Below, one piece after another: positions 1 through 8,953 of a stretch of DNA of 64,000 nucleotides. Source of the stretch: Maritalea mediterranea (GTDB lineage Bacteria; Pseudomonadota; Alphaproteobacteria; Rhizobiales; Devosiaceae); the NCBI RefSeq assembly GCF_021568695.1, contig NZ_JAKGTI010000001.1, positions 434,001 to 498,000 on the forward strand. Direction: 5' to 3'. The notes under the pieces were generated by a model. It did no database searches, was not told the origin of the DNA, and saw only the letters and a program-made list of their open reading frames with translations. The translations under genes were made by a program, and so were the position numbers. The stretch's first letter is position 1, and every line of letters begins with the position of its first letter.

Positions 1-2
1 AG

Positions 3-815
3 ATGCTTAGAGCCTTTACATATGGCGCGTTGATCTTTTTATCCGCCATGTTCATCCTGCCCTTTTACTGGACCTTTATCACCGCCGTGAAAAGCGTTTC
101 GGAGCTTTATCAATACCCGCCAGTATTCTGGCCATCTGATGTGCAGTGGGAAAATTTCATCACGGCTTGGTTCAAACAGCCTTTCGATGTCTATTTTAAA
201 AACTCCGCCATCGTGGTGGTCATGTCGACCATCGGCCAGCTTTTTTCATCTTCACTCGTGGCGTACGGTTTTGCCCGCTTCCACTTTAAAGGCCGGGATG
301 TGATCTTCATCATTTTGCTCGCCACCATGATGATCCCGTGGGATGTGAAAATGATCCCGCTTTATATGGAATTTAACATGCTTGGGTGGATCAATACGCT
401 CAAGCCATTGATCGTGCCGGCCTATTTTGCCGAAGCGTTCTTCGTCTTCTTGTTGCGGCAATATATTATGACCGTGCCCATTGAAATCGACGAAGCAGCG
501 CGCATGGACGGCGCAAACAGCTGGCAAATTTATTGGCGCATCCATTTGCCGTTGATGATGCCGGCCTTGGTGTTGGTGGGGACGTTCCACTTTATGAATG
601 CGTGGAACGATTATCTCGGGCCGCTGATTTTCCTCAACGACCAGTCGAAATATACACTTACCCTCGGGCTTTCCATGTTTAAAGGCCTGCACGAAACAGA
701 CATCACCTCTATCGCGGCGATCACGGTCCTGTTGTGCATCCCGCCCCTGATCCTATTCTTCTTTGCCCAACGCTACATCATGGATGGCGCAATCGGGTCG
801 TCGGTGAAGGGCTAG
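3..815 (+). CDS. Carbohydrate ABC transporter permease (MalG/UgpE type)
   Basis: Inner-membrane permease that would form the translocation channel of a binding-protein-dependent sugar importer. About six hydrophobic segments are visible. The EAA loop that docks the ATPase is clear near residues 160-180 (EIDEAARMDGANSWQIYWRIHLP), and the length of 270 residues is normal for the family. The protein ends in VKG, as many MalG-like permeases do. Only two bases precede the ATG, so a slightly upstream start cannot be excluded. The glycosidase begins 3 bp after its stop, so the partner permease, binding protein and ATPase probably lie before the window. The sugar is unknown; the adjacent glycosidase suggests a glucoside or mannoside. 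Confidence 0.9.
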   Translation: MLRAFTYGALIFLSAMFILPFYWTFITAVKSVSELYQYPPVFWPSDVQWENFITAWFKQPFDVYFKNSAIVVVMSTIGQLFSSSLVAYGFARFHFKGRDVIFIILLATMMIPWDVKMIPLYMEFNMLGWINTLKPLIVPAYFAEAFFVFLLRQYIMTVPIEIDEAARMDGANSWQIYWRIHLPLMMPALVLVGTFHFMNAWNDYLGPLIFLNDQSKYTLTLGLSMFKGLHETDITSIAAITVLLCIPPLILFFFAQRYIMDGAIGSSVKG

Positions 816-818
816 GCA

Positions 819-2522
819 ATGCTGTTTGATTTCGACAAGGTGCCGTTCTCTCGGCATCAAAGATTTACAACATTGTCGATGATGGGTGAGGGCGCAGATC
901 GCGCCCTTTATCTGCGTTATGTTGCGGGTGGCGACGAGCGCCGGAGCCTTGGAAGATTGTGCCGCATTCGCTTTGAGGATGAGGCGGGTCTTGAATTGTC
1001 ACCAAAATACGATCTTACACCTGCCGCGCTGGAGATCAGCTTGTTCGACGGAGCAGAGCAGGTAGGCACCGCCGCTTTTGCCGTCGGTGAAGGCGAGACT
1101 TTGCATTTCGAAGCGGAAAAAGTCGCGGTGGTCTTCGCCCTTGAAGGATCACGCTACGATTATGCGTATCGAACAGCGCATGGCGCGGATTGTGTGGTGG
1201 CTGCAGGTGAAAATTTACGCCTGACACCTTTTGCGCATCAGGGCCAAATCAAGGTGTCCGGCCAATGGCGGCGCGATCACGCGGACAATGTTGAGATACG
1301 CTTTGCTGGAGCGGCCATTGATGCCGGCCTGCTGTTGCACGAACGTTTGGCGCCCGATCTGCCTTCAACTGATTTTGATCAGGTGCGAACGGAAAGCGCC
1401 GCGGCGTTCAACAAGTGGCGGCTGGCACTTAAAGGCGAGGCGCCGCGCCTGGCCAGTTACCTCCTGTGGGCCAATTGTGTGCCCAAAACTGGCCAATTGA
1501 CCGCGCCGGCAATCTATATGTCCAAAAACCACATGATCAACATTTGGAGCTGGGACAATGCTTTTTCCGCCATCGGTGTGGCGGATAATGATCCTCAACT
1601 GGCCTTTGATCAATTCGCCGCCATTTTTGATCATCAGGATCAAAGCGGCATGTTGCCGGATTTTGTACACGATCAAGGCGCGTCGTTCAGCTTTACCAAA
1701 CCACCGGTACATGGTTGGGCGATCGGCTTGATGCGGCAGCGCAACCCGGAGATTTTCACCCCAGCGCAACTGGATTATTTGCGGCAAAAACTTGTGCGCC
1801 AATATAGATATTGGATGATCCATACCCGCGCGGATGAAAACGCGCTGCCCAGCTATGCCCACGGCAATGATAGTGGCTGGGACAATGCCAGCTTTTTTGC
1901 TGAAGGTGGCCCGGTGATTGGCCCGGATTTGCCAACATTTCTGGCGCTCACGGCCCGAACCATAGCGCAATTGGCCGAACGCGCTGGTGATGGGGCGCAA
2001 GCACAGGAATATAAACAGCAAGAAGCACAGCTGATTTCGCTATTGATGGATCAATTGTGGGACGGCACGACCTTCCAGGTGCGCTTGGTGCATGACACCG
2101 AAAAACAATTGCCCGATCAGAGCCTCATTCAGTTTATGCCCCTCTTGCTGGGCGATAAGTTGCCCCATCAAGTCACCGCTAAATTGCTCCAGAGACTTGA
2201 TAAATTGGGTATGGTCACCGCCTGGGGGCTGGCAACAGAATCGCCAAGGAGTTCGTTTTACGAAGCTGATGGCTATTGGCGCGGCCCGATTTGGGCACCT
2301 ACCACACTGCTGATTGTGGAGGGGTTACTGGCGCAAAATGAACGCGAACGCGCCCGTGAGATCATGCAAAAATACCAGCATTTGTGCGCAACATCCGGCA
2401 TGGCTGAAAATTTTGATGCGCTGAGTGGTGCAGGCCTTCGGGACAAAGCTTTTGCTTGGACATCAGCGGTTTATTTGCGTTTTGCCCAACTTTTGGCTAA
2501 CGATTTTGGGGAAGAGAATTGA
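819..2522 (+). CDS. Intracellular glycoside hydrolase, GH63/MGH1-like (alpha/alpha)6 barrel
   Basis: 567 residues with no signal peptide, so cytoplasmic. The C-terminal two thirds look like the (alpha/alpha)6 toroid of trehalase/GH63/mannosylglycerate-hydrolase-like enzymes: WSWDNAF near residue 245, a DSGWDN motif near 348-355 (usual position of the general acid Asp), and a YWRGPIW motif near 486-492. The N-terminal 200 residues look like a beta-sandwich. Placement directly behind a sugar permease and before a LacI regulator suggests that it cleaves an imported oligosaccharide or glycoside. Exact substrate is not readable from the sequence. The LacI gene overlaps its stop codon if that gene starts at TTG. 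Confidence 0.85.
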   Translation: MLFDFDKVPFSRHQRFTTLSMMGEGADRALYLRYVAGGDERRSLGRLCRIRFEDEAGLELSPKYDLTPAALEISLFDGAEQVGTAAFAVGEGETLHFEAEKVAVVFALEGSRYDYAYRTAHGADCVVAAGENLRLTPFAHQGQIKVSGQWRRDHADNVEIRFAGAAIDAGLLLHERLAPDLPSTDFDQVRTESAAAFNKWRLALKGEAPRLASYLLWANCVPKTGQLTAPAIYMSKNHMINIWSWDNAFSAIGVADNDPQLAFDQFAAIFDHQDQSGMLPDFVHDQGASFSFTKPPVHGWAIGLMRQRNPEIFTPAQLDYLRQKLVRQYRYWMIHTRADENALPSYAHGNDSGWDNASFFAEGGPVIGPDLPTFLALTARTIAQLAERAGDGAQAQEYKQQEAQLISLLMDQLWDGTTFQVRLVHDTEKQLPDQSLIQFMPLLLGDKLPHQVTAKLLQRLDKLGMVTAWGLATESPRSSFYEADGYWRGPIWAPTTLLIVEGLLAQNERERAREIMQKYQHLCATSGMAENFDALSGAGLRDKAFAWTSAVYLRFAQLLANDFGEEN

Positions 2523-3562
2523 GTAGGTATATGTCACCGCGCCCCACGATCAAAACAATCGCTAAAGAAACGGGCCTGTCCACGGCAACCGTTTCCAAGG
2601 CGCTCAACGGCTCGCCGCAAGTGCGCCCGAACACCCGCGACAAGATTTTGGATGTTGCCAAAAAGCTTGGCTATGAGATGAATTTGAGCGGCGTGCAGTT
2701 GCGCACTGGCAAAACGCATCAGATTGCGATGATCACAGTGATCTCATCACCTCATGATGATGAATGGGGCGGGGTAGGCTATGCCCAATTGGTCTATGGC
2801 GTGTCAGATGTGCTCGCTGATACGCCCTACCGCGTGGTTCAATATCAGGCCAGTTCATATGATGAAAGCCTCGAGATCATTCAACGCATTGTCGCCAATC
2901 GCAAAGCCGATGGCATCATTCTGCCAGGCACCCGCGCCCGGGATGCGCGCGTTGAGTATATGCAGCAGCAAGACTTTCCATTTGTCACCTATGGCATGAC
3001 CGAGCTTGAGCGCCCGCACGCTTATGTGGATACGCATAACCAGCGGATTGTCTCGATATGCGTTGAGCGTTTGATCGCGAAGGGACACCGTCGGATTGCG
3101 ATGCTGAACGCCGATTCGGTTCTGATGTATTCGCACGACCGGGAGCGCGCCTATCGCCACTCGCTCGATGCAGCTGGCCTGCCGTTTGACCCTAGTTTGA
3201 TCGCAAATGGTGAGCTCACGCCTGGTTTTGGCCGTGAGCAATTTTTCGAAATGTCGATGTTCGACGACCCGCCAACCGCCTATTTTTGTGCCAATGAAGC
3301 AACCGCGATGGGCGTTTTGTCCGGCTTCCATGTTCGGGGCTACGAACATGGCCGCGATGCGGTGGTGATTGCGACCGACGATTTGAACGTTTCGCAATAT
3401 TTCTCACCACCCATCACCACTTGCTATTTGCCGATTTCCAAGCCCAGCCAGGCGCTCGGTGAGTTCATGTTGAACTTGCTTAACGGTGAAGCACCGGAAA
3501 AACTGCAAAAGCTCTTCGTACCTGACCTGATTGAACGCTCATCGGATGAGTTACACAGTTAG
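2519..3562 (+). CDS. LacI family transcriptional regulator
   Basis: N-terminal LacI helix-turn-helix (TIKTIAKETGLSTATVSKALNGSPQVRPNTRDKIL, residues about 10-45), followed by a periplasmic-binding-protein-like effector domain. 347 residues from the TTG at 2519, which overlaps the glycosidase stop by 4 bp; an ATG at 2531 four codons later is an equally good start. It is the last gene of the sugar transport/glycosidase unit and is probably its local repressor or activator, with the transported sugar as effector. The operator would lie upstream of the window. Its stop overlaps the convergent nanA stop by 4 bp. Confidence 0.93.
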   Translation: MSRYMSPRPTIKTIAKETGLSTATVSKALNGSPQVRPNTRDKILDVAKKLGYEMNLSGVQLRTGKTHQIAMITVISSPHDDEWGGVGYAQLVYGVSDVLADTPYRVVQYQASSYDESLEIIQRIVANRKADGIILPGTRARDARVEYMQQQDFPFVTYGMTELERPHAYVDTHNQRIVSICVERLIAKGHRRIAMLNADSVLMYSHDRERAYRHSLDAAGLPFDPSLIANGELTPGFGREQFFEMSMFDDPPTAYFCANEATAMGVLSGFHVRGYEHGRDAVVIATDDLNVSQYFSPPITTCYLPISKPSQALGEFMLNLLNGEAPEKLQKLFVPDLIERSSDELHS

Positions 3563-4464
3563 CAGTGGTCAATCAGCCAGGGCGCAAAACGAGAATCGTT
3601 GGCCATGCGTTGGGCAATCTGAGTGACTTTGTCACTCAACGCGCATAATGGAGCCCGTGTGGGGCCCGCGTTCAGACCACGTGCTTGCAAAATGGCCTTA
3701 ATGCCGGGCAGCACGCCCATTTCTAATAGCTCACCAACAAATTGCTGAGAAACATCTTGAAGTTGCTGGGCTCCAGCAAGATCACCGGCCGAAATTGCCC
3801 TGTTCAGCTCGGCATATAATTTGCCCATAACATTATAAGTTGAGCCGATGCCACCATGTGCGCCCAGAGCGCCTGCACTCAGATAAATTTCGTCAAATCC
3901 GAAGTAGAAAATCTTGTCGGGGTGTGCGGCCTTAAGTTGACTGAACTTAAAAAGATCTTGAGATGTAAATTTAATGCCCGCCACATTGGGTAACTGAAGG
4001 ATGCTGCTCAGGACCTCAAAAGGTAAAGGCCGGTTGGTGCGCACTGGCACTTCATATACAATCATTGGGAGCGCGGTGGCGGCGCTCAACGCGCGATAAT
4101 AGTTGATAATTTCGCCGTCTGTGAAGGGATAGGCGTGCGGGGGCAAAGCGGAAAGTCCATGAAATCCAAGTCGCTCGGCGTTTTGAGCCAGCGCAATCGA
4201 ATCGCGGAGATTTGGTGCCCCCACATGCGCGATTAGCGTGCCTTGCCCTTGTGGCACAACTTCAGCCACCACCTGCTGCTGGTCTAACAATTCAGTCGTG
4301 CTCAACAGACCAGATTCACCGCTGCTGCCACCGACATATAAACCATCAAGACCTTGTCCGAGCACCGCTTCGGTCACTTTGGCCTGTCGTTCGGGGCTAA
4401 AGGACTGATCGTCCTCCATTGCGGTGATGAGGGCGGCAAACATGCCGCGCAATTGGGTCTTCAT
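3559..4464 (-). CDS. nanA: N-acetylneuraminate lyase (DapA/NanA superfamily)
   Basis: Class I aldolase splitting N-acetylneuraminate into N-acetylmannosamine and pyruvate, the first cytoplasmic step of sialic acid catabolism. 301 residues. The GGSSGE pyruvate-carboxylate motif is at 45-50, the catalytic Tyr at 137 and the Schiff-base Lys at 165 (GIKFTS), the same numbers as in E. coli NanA. The YVGGSSGE and KFTSQDLF contexts favour NanA over DapA, and the divergent nanR-siaPQM-nanE-nanK operon makes the assignment strong. It is transcribed away from nanR across a shared 209-bp regulatory region. Some members of this superfamily act on other keto acids, which is the main alternative. Confidence 0.92.
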   Translation of the reverse strand: MKTQLRGMFAALITAMEDDQSFSPERQAKVTEAVLGQGLDGLYVGGSSGESGLLSTTELLDQQQVVAEVVPQGQGTLIAHVGAPNLRDSIALAQNAERLGFHGLSALPPHAYPFTDGEIINYYRALSAATALPMIVYEVPVRTNRPLPFEVLSSILQLPNVAGIKFTSQDLFKFSQLKAAHPDKIFYFGFDEIYLSAGALGAHGGIGSTYNVMGKLYAELNRAISAGDLAGAQQLQDVSQQFVGELLEMGVLPGIKAILQARGLNAGPTRAPLCALSDKVTQIAQRMANDSRFAPWLIDHC

Positions 4465-4557
4465 CCTATCCTCCAGTTTTTCCAGCCAATTTCACAGTTT
4501 CGCGATGGCTTAGCTCTGTTTAGCAACTCCAAACATCATTAAAACACAAATTTTTGT

Positions 4558-4586
4558 TTGACAATTATTTTGTTTGGTAATACCAA
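4558..4586 (+). promoter_or_regulatory. Probable promoter of nanR-siaPQM-nanEK
   Basis: Consensus -35 TTGACA at 4558-4563. A 17-bp spacer leads to TACCAA at 4581-4586, a weak -10. The palindrome 4573-4587 overlaps the spacer and the -10, an arrangement expected of a repressed promoter. Start site is not determined. Confidence 0.45.
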
Positions 4587-4587
4587 A
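4573..4587. promoter_or_regulatory. Palindromic operator in the nanA-nanR intergenic region
   Basis: TTTGGTAATACCAAA is a perfect palindrome with 7-nt arms around one central base. It fits the GT-N(3)-AC core bound by FadR-type GntR regulators. It begins 9 bp after a TTGACA hexamer (4558-4563), so a bound regulator would cover the promoter of nanR and sit upstream of nanA on the other strand. Binding by the adjacent NanR is inferred from position and symmetry. Confidence 0.7.
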
Positions 4588-4673
4588 AATAAAAAATGGT
4601 AAGGCAAATGCTTGCGGCCAGATAGGCAAACGGCGTATCTAAGAGAGCATCATTGCCAAATTAGGAGGATTAA

Positions 4674-5438
4674 ATGGCCTTAAGGGACATTGACCATCAG
4701 CAAAAGGAACAGCGTCGAGCCGCCGACGTGATTGCTGATGCCTTGATCGATGAAATTCGAGACGGGACAATTGCGTTAGATACGGCGTTGCCCACCGAAC
4801 GTGAGCTGTGCGAGCGCTTTTCAGCGTCGCGCCCCACCGTGCGTGAAGCGCTGGCGCAAATGCAAATGCGCGGCTATGTGGAAACCGGTTCGGGGCGCCG
4901 CCCGCGTGCTGCGCGCCCCTCTATTCAAACCGTGCTGCAAACCACGGGAATGCACCTGCGCGAGATTTTAGGGGATGCCGAAAGCGGCGCGCACCTCGAA
5001 CAGATGCGGCAATTTATTGAGGCAGGGGCTGCCCGTGAAGCAGCCTTAAAAGCCGATAATGTTCAAATCACCAAGCTACAGTCCGCGTTGGAAGCGAACT
5101 ACAAGGCGATTGGCTCGACACAGTTTGCTGAAACTGACATCGCGTTTCACCGGGCGATCGTCTCGGTGCTGGGCAATCCGATCATTCTCAAATTGCACGA
5201 CATGTTTGTGAGCGCTTTGCTTGCCGGACGTGCCCCCACGGATGATCCGGAGCGGTACGACACCATGGCCTATGAAGAGCATCGGGCCATCTACCAAGCG
5301 ATATTGGATGGCGATGTTGTTACCGCCACCAACATTACAGACCGGCATTTGGCGCGGTCTTATCGGGCACGTTTGAGTGTGCCCAAATCCACCCTAAGTG
5401 AAAATCAAACAGAATTGGCAGCCAAAGGGCTGACCTAA
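4674..5438 (+). CDS. nanR: GntR family (FadR/FCD type) regulator, likely NanR
   Basis: 254 residues: a GntR winged helix at about 20-80 (ADALIDEIRDGTIALDTALPTERELCERF... RPTVREALAQM) and an all-helical FCD ligand domain (FHRAIVSVLGNP, EEHRAIYQAI, TDRHLARS supply the usual Asp/His metal-site residues). ATG 4674 follows AGGAGG. It heads the sialic acid operon and is divergent from nanA, so it most likely represses both directions through the palindrome at 4573-4587 with sialic acid or a downstream amino sugar as inducer. The effector is inferred from E. coli NanR, which belongs to the same subfamily. Confidence 0.88.
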   Translation: MALRDIDHQQKEQRRAADVIADALIDEIRDGTIALDTALPTERELCERFSASRPTVREALAQMQMRGYVETGSGRRPRAARPSIQTVLQTTGMHLREILGDAESGAHLEQMRQFIEAGAAREAALKADNVQITKLQSALEANYKAIGSTQFAETDIAFHRAIVSVLGNPIILKLHDMFVSALLAGRAPTDDPERYDTMAYEEHRAIYQAILDGDVVTATNITDRHLARSYRARLSVPKSTLSENQTELAAKGLT

Positions 5439-5439
5439 A

Positions 5440-5464
5440 ATTGGCAAGCACCGTCTTTGCCAAT
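5440..5464 (+). repeat. Stem-loop between nanR and siaP
   Basis: ATTGGCAA and TTGCCAAT form a perfect 8-bp stem around a 9-nt loop just before the siaP ribosome binding site (GGAGGA, 5475-5480). There is no T-tract, so it is not an obvious terminator. It could protect or process the downstream mRNA, or be a second operator. Confidence 0.5.
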
Positions 5465-5485
5465 CATCATAAATGGAGGAAATTG

Positions 5486-6448
5486 ATGAACATCACGACC
5501 AAAACATTGAGCGGCCTGACCGCAATTTTGTTGGCAACGACGAGTGTGCAGGCAGCAGAGCTGACTTTTGGCATGCAGGACAACGAAGTCTCCAACGTCT
5601 ATCAAGGCGCGGTTGCCTTCAAAGACAAGTTGGAAGAGGTTTCTGGCGGTGAAATGAGCGTAAAGCTCTTCCCCTCTGCGACATTGGGTGACTTTAAGGC
5701 CATGGTGGCCCAGGTGCAGGCCGGTGAGCTGGATATGGTGATGACCGGCTATCCGGACATGAGCTACATCATTCCAGAGCTGAAATTGATCGGCGCGCCT
5801 TATGTGGTGAAAGATTACGATCACCTGAAGGAAATCATTGCCGGGCCGTGGGGCCAGGAAATGGACGCCAAATTCCAGGATGAAGGCGTGAAGCTTTTGG
5901 ATGTTTGGTATTACGGCACCCGCCAAACCACATCGAACAAGCAGATCAATTCCATTGAAGACATGGCCGGGTTGCGCATGCGCACACCGAATGTGCCTTT
6001 CCTGATCGCCTATGCCGAAAATGTGGGCGCAACTCCGGCGCCGGTGGCATTCCAGGAGGTGTATTTGGCGCTGCAGACCAATCAGGTTGATGCGCAAGAA
6101 AACCCATTGCCCACCATCGATGCGATGAAATTCTATGAAGTGCAGGACTATATCGCCATGACCAACCACTTTGTGGCGTCTGCCGCGATCCAGATATCTG
6201 CGGACAAATGGAACGGCATGAGCGACCAGGAAAAAGCGTGGGTTGAAGAAGCCGTGATGGCGGGTGGCAAAGTCTCCAACGATTTGACCTTTGAAGCCGA
6301 AGCCAATTTGATCGACAGCTTCAAGGAAAAAGGCCTGACCATTACCGAGCCGGATCTGGAGCCATTCCGCGCAGCAATGAAGCCTTATTATGATGAGCTG
6401 GAAGCTGAGTTTGGTGAAGGCGCCATTGCAAAAGTGATCGGGAATTAG
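5486..6448 (+). CDS. siaP: TRAP transporter substrate-binding protein, probable sialic acid binder SiaP
   Basis: Periplasmic DctP-family binding protein of 320 residues. The start at 5486 is chosen because GGAGGA lies 6 nt upstream and the protein then begins with a signal peptide cleaved after VQA (about residue 22). The conserved TRAP region GLRMRTPNVPF near residue 165, with the Arg that salt-bridges the substrate carboxylate, and QEVYLALQTNQVDAQENP are present. It delivers substrate to SiaQ/SiaM. The sialic acid specificity is inferred from the surrounding nan genes; DctP proteins bind many organic acids. Confidence 0.85.
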   Translation: MNITTKTLSGLTAILLATTSVQAAELTFGMQDNEVSNVYQGAVAFKDKLEEVSGGEMSVKLFPSATLGDFKAMVAQVQAGELDMVMTGYPDMSYIIPELKLIGAPYVVKDYDHLKEIIAGPWGQEMDAKFQDEGVKLLDVWYYGTRQTTSNKQINSIEDMAGLRMRTPNVPFLIAYAENVGATPAPVAFQEVYLALQTNQVDAQENPLPTIDAMKFYEVQDYIAMTNHFVASAAIQISADKWNGMSDQEKAWVEEAVMAGGKVSNDLTFEAEANLIDSFKEKGLTITEPDLEPFRAAMKPYYDELEAEFGEGAIAKVIGN

Positions 6449-6481
6449 TCAGTCCATCACAACTCCTTAAATGCCTTAACC

Positions 6482-6505
6482 GGGGGTGGAGGCAACTTCA
6501 CCCCC
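6482..6505 (+). repeat. Stem-loop between siaP and siaQ
   Basis: GGGGGTG at 6482-6488 pairs with CACCCCC at 6499-6505; an inner G-T and A-T pair extend the stem to 9 bp around GGCAAC. No T-tract follows. Hairpins after a binding-protein gene often stabilise the upstream message so that the binding protein exceeds its membrane partners; that role is inferred here. Confidence 0.55.
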
Positions 6506-6525
6506 AAACCCTAAAGCGAGATCAC

Positions 6526-7005
6526 ATGAACCTAGAGCGCAAATATAGTTTGGAAGGCACCATAGCGACCCTTTTGTTTGTCGCGTTGATATTGGTGATA
6601 TTATTGCAAATTCTGGGGCGCACCAATTTGGTGACGGGGCCGGTATGGACCGAGGAGGTCGCCCGTTGGCTTTGGGTGTGGATGGCGTTCTTCGCGATCC
6701 CCGAAGTTGAGCGGCAAAATGCCCAGCTGAAAATGGGTTTTTTGGCTGAAATGCTCGCGGCTAAAGTGCAAGCGGCGCTCTATTTGCTGATCGATCTGAT
6801 CTATTTCGGCATTATGGTTCATCTCAGCTTTATTGGCTACAAAACCATTTTGCGCACCTGGCGCAATGAAAGCGTGACCCTGCCGACAAGCGATGCCTTG
6901 CTTTACGCGTCCGCCTTTGTGGCGTCCTTCTTTGTGCTGTTCCGCATTGCCCAACGCATTTGGCAGCAGGTTCAAACCTTCAAGGCCAAGGGGGAAAACC
7001 AATGA
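6526..7005 (+). CDS. siaQ: TRAP transporter small membrane subunit, SiaQ-like (DctQ family)
   Basis: 159 residues with four hydrophobic segments, the DctQ topology. The family signature WTEEVARWLWVWMAFFAIPE is at about residues 44-63. It partners the large subunit SiaM to form the sodium-coupled channel and contacts the loaded SiaP. The stop overlaps the siaM start in an ATGA, indicating translational coupling. Here Q and M are separate genes, unlike the fused SiaQM of Haemophilus. Confidence 0.87.
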   Translation: MNLERKYSLEGTIATLLFVALILVILLQILGRTNLVTGPVWTEEVARWLWVWMAFFAIPEVERQNAQLKMGFLAEMLAAKVQAALYLLIDLIYFGIMVHLSFIGYKTILRTWRNESVTLPTSDALLYASAFVASFFVLFRIAQRIWQQVQTFKAKGENQ

Positions 7006-8276
7006 TTTTGAGTATTATTGGCCTTGCTTGGCTTTTGATGGTGCTGGTGGGTGTGCCCATTGGCATCGCGATGATTTTCGTCTCCATGGGCTATTTCTAT
7101 TATACCGGCATGGGCCTCACTTTTGCCGTGCAGCGCATGGTGGACGGGTTGAACAGCTTTCCCATGCTCGCCGTGCCGCTGTTTATTCTGGCCGCCGCCA
7201 TTCTCAACTCGTCGCGCATCACGCACCATTTGTTCGGTTTTGCCCGCGCCTTAGTTGGTCACATCACGGGCGGGCTGGGGCATGTGAATGTGCTGGCCTC
7301 ACTGTTTTTCTCCGGCATGTCTGGTTCAGCCCTGGCGGATGCGGGCGGCCTGGGTAAAATGGAAATCGAAGCCATGCGCGACGCTGGCTATGATGAAGAG
7401 TTTGCCGGCTCAGTCACCGCCGCGTCTTCCATGATCGGTCCTCTGGTGCCGCCCTCCATCACCATGGTGCTTTATGGGGTCGTTTCCAACACCTCGATCG
7501 GCCAATTGTTTTTGGGCGGCATTGTGCCCGGTGTCATGTGCGCAATTGCGTTGATGGTTATGGTTTATTTTATGGCCAAACGCCGGGGCTATCCGACAGA
7601 TGCGCGCAAAAGTTATGGCGAAATCGGCACCTTGTTCATCAAGTCGCTACCCGCCTTGCTCACCCCGGTGGTGATCGTGGGGGGCATCTTTTCCGGCTAT
7701 TTCAGCCCCACCGAAGCCGCAGCCATCACCGTGGTCTATGCCATTTTGATCGACCTGTTGTTCTATCGTGAACTCACCCTGAAGCGACTTTGGACTGCGC
7801 TTTACGAAACCACCAGCACCTCTGCCGGCATCGCCACGATTATTGCCGGCGTCAGCCTGCTTGGCTATGTGCTGGCGCGGGAACAGGCACCGCAGCAAAT
7901 CGCACAGCTCTTTCTGTCCATCGCCAACGATCCGATCAGCTTTCTGATTGCCGTCAATTTGATGATTTTTGTGCTGGGCTGTCTGGTGGAAAGCTTGGCC
8001 ATCCTGCTGATTGTTGTGCCGATATTGGTGCCCATCGCCATCAGCTTTGGTATTGATCCTGTGCATTTCGGTATCATCATTGTGCTTAATCTGATGATCT
8101 CGATTTTGACCCCACCCATGGGCATGGCCCTGTTTGTGGTGGCGCAGGTCGGCAATATTCCTTATCTCAAATTGGCAAAATCAATCCTGCCCTGGCTCCT
8201 CCCGCCCATTATTGTGTTGATTTTGGTGTGCATCTTCCCAGTATTGGCCACGGGCTTGCCAAACTTGATGGGGTAA
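7002..8276 (+). CDS. siaM: TRAP transporter large membrane subunit, SiaM-like (DctM family)
   Basis: 424 residues with about 12 hydrophobic segments. DctM signatures are present: PMLAVPLFILAA near residue 55, GGLGHVNVLASLFFSGMSGSALADAGGLG near 90-118, and a second repeat ending in LNLMISILTPPMG. The ATG at 7002 overlaps the siaQ stop by 4 bp. It is the transport channel, driving uptake of the SiaP-bound acid with a sodium gradient. Specificity is inferred from the locus. Confidence 0.9.
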   Translation: MILSIIGLAWLLMVLVGVPIGIAMIFVSMGYFYYTGMGLTFAVQRMVDGLNSFPMLAVPLFILAAAILNSSRITHHLFGFARALVGHITGGLGHVNVLASLFFSGMSGSALADAGGLGKMEIEAMRDAGYDEEFAGSVTAASSMIGPLVPPSITMVLYGVVSNTSIGQLFLGGIVPGVMCAIALMVMVYFMAKRRGYPTDARKSYGEIGTLFIKSLPALLTPVVIVGGIFSGYFSPTEAAAITVVYAILIDLLFYRELTLKRLWTALYETTSTSAGIATIIAGVSLLGYVLAREQAPQQIAQLFLSIANDPISFLIAVNLMIFVLGCLVESLAILLIVVPILVPIAISFGIDPVHFGIIIVLNLMISILTPPMGMALFVVAQVGNIPYLKLAKSILPWLLPPIIVLILVCIFPVLATGLPNLMG

Positions 8277-8278
8277 AT

Positions 8279-8953
8279 ATGTCAATTTTAGACCAAATGC
8301 GTGCTGGCGTGGTCGTATCCTGCCAGCCCGTTGATCATGGCCCCATGGACCAGCCGCACATTGTGGCCGCGATGGCACAAGCGGTTGTGGCCGGCGGCGC
8401 CAAAGCGGTGCGGATCGAAGGCGCGGAAAATGTACGCGCCACCCGCCCACATCTCACCGTGCCGATCATTGGCATCGTGAAGCGCGACCTGTCCGATAGC
8501 GATGTGCGCATCACGCCTTTTGTGGACGATGTTAGAGACTTGGCCAGCGCAGGGGCCGATATCATCGCCTATGATGCAACCGATCGCCCCAGGCCGGTGG
8601 CTACCCAAACGTTGGTTGCCGAAATCTTGGCACAAGGCAAAATGGCGATGGCGGATTGCAGTACGTTCGAAGATGGGCAGCGGGCGGCAAAAGAGGGCGC
8701 TCTAATTCTCGGCTCTACCTTATCTGGTTATGTCGGCGCGAATCCCGTTTCAGATCAGGACCAGCCGGATTACAAACTTTTGAAGCGGCTTAAAAAGCTG
8801 AATTTGTTCATCATGGCCGAGGGGCGCTACGCCAACCCCGAACGGGTGCGCGAGGGCTTTGCGCATGGTGCGGATGCAGTAACCGTGGGCACAGCGCTCA
8901 CCCGATTGGAAATCATGACAAGCTGGTTTTGCGCAGAGGCTCCGAATGGTTGA
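8279..8953 (+). CDS. nanE: N-acetylmannosamine-6-phosphate 2-epimerase
   Basis: Converts ManNAc-6-phosphate to GlcNAc-6-phosphate, the step after NanK. 224 residues forming a TIM barrel. Family motifs: VVSCQP at the N-terminus, KAVRIEGAENVRA near 42-55, PIIGIVKRD near 63-71, DIIAYDATDRPRP near 98-110, and the terminal GADAVTVGTALTR phosphate-binding loop. The start ATG 8279 is 2 bp after the siaM stop. It overlaps nanK by 8 bp. GlcNAc-6-P would go on to NagA/NagB, which are not in this window. Confidence 0.93.
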   Translation: MSILDQMRAGVVVSCQPVDHGPMDQPHIVAAMAQAVVAGGAKAVRIEGAENVRATRPHLTVPIIGIVKRDLSDSDVRITPFVDDVRDLASAGADIIAYDATDRPRPVATQTLVAEILAQGKMAMADCSTFEDGQRAAKEGALILGSTLSGYVGANPVSDQDQPDYKLLKRLKKLNLFIMAEGRYANPERVREGFAHGADAVTVGTALTRLEIMTSWFCAEAPNG

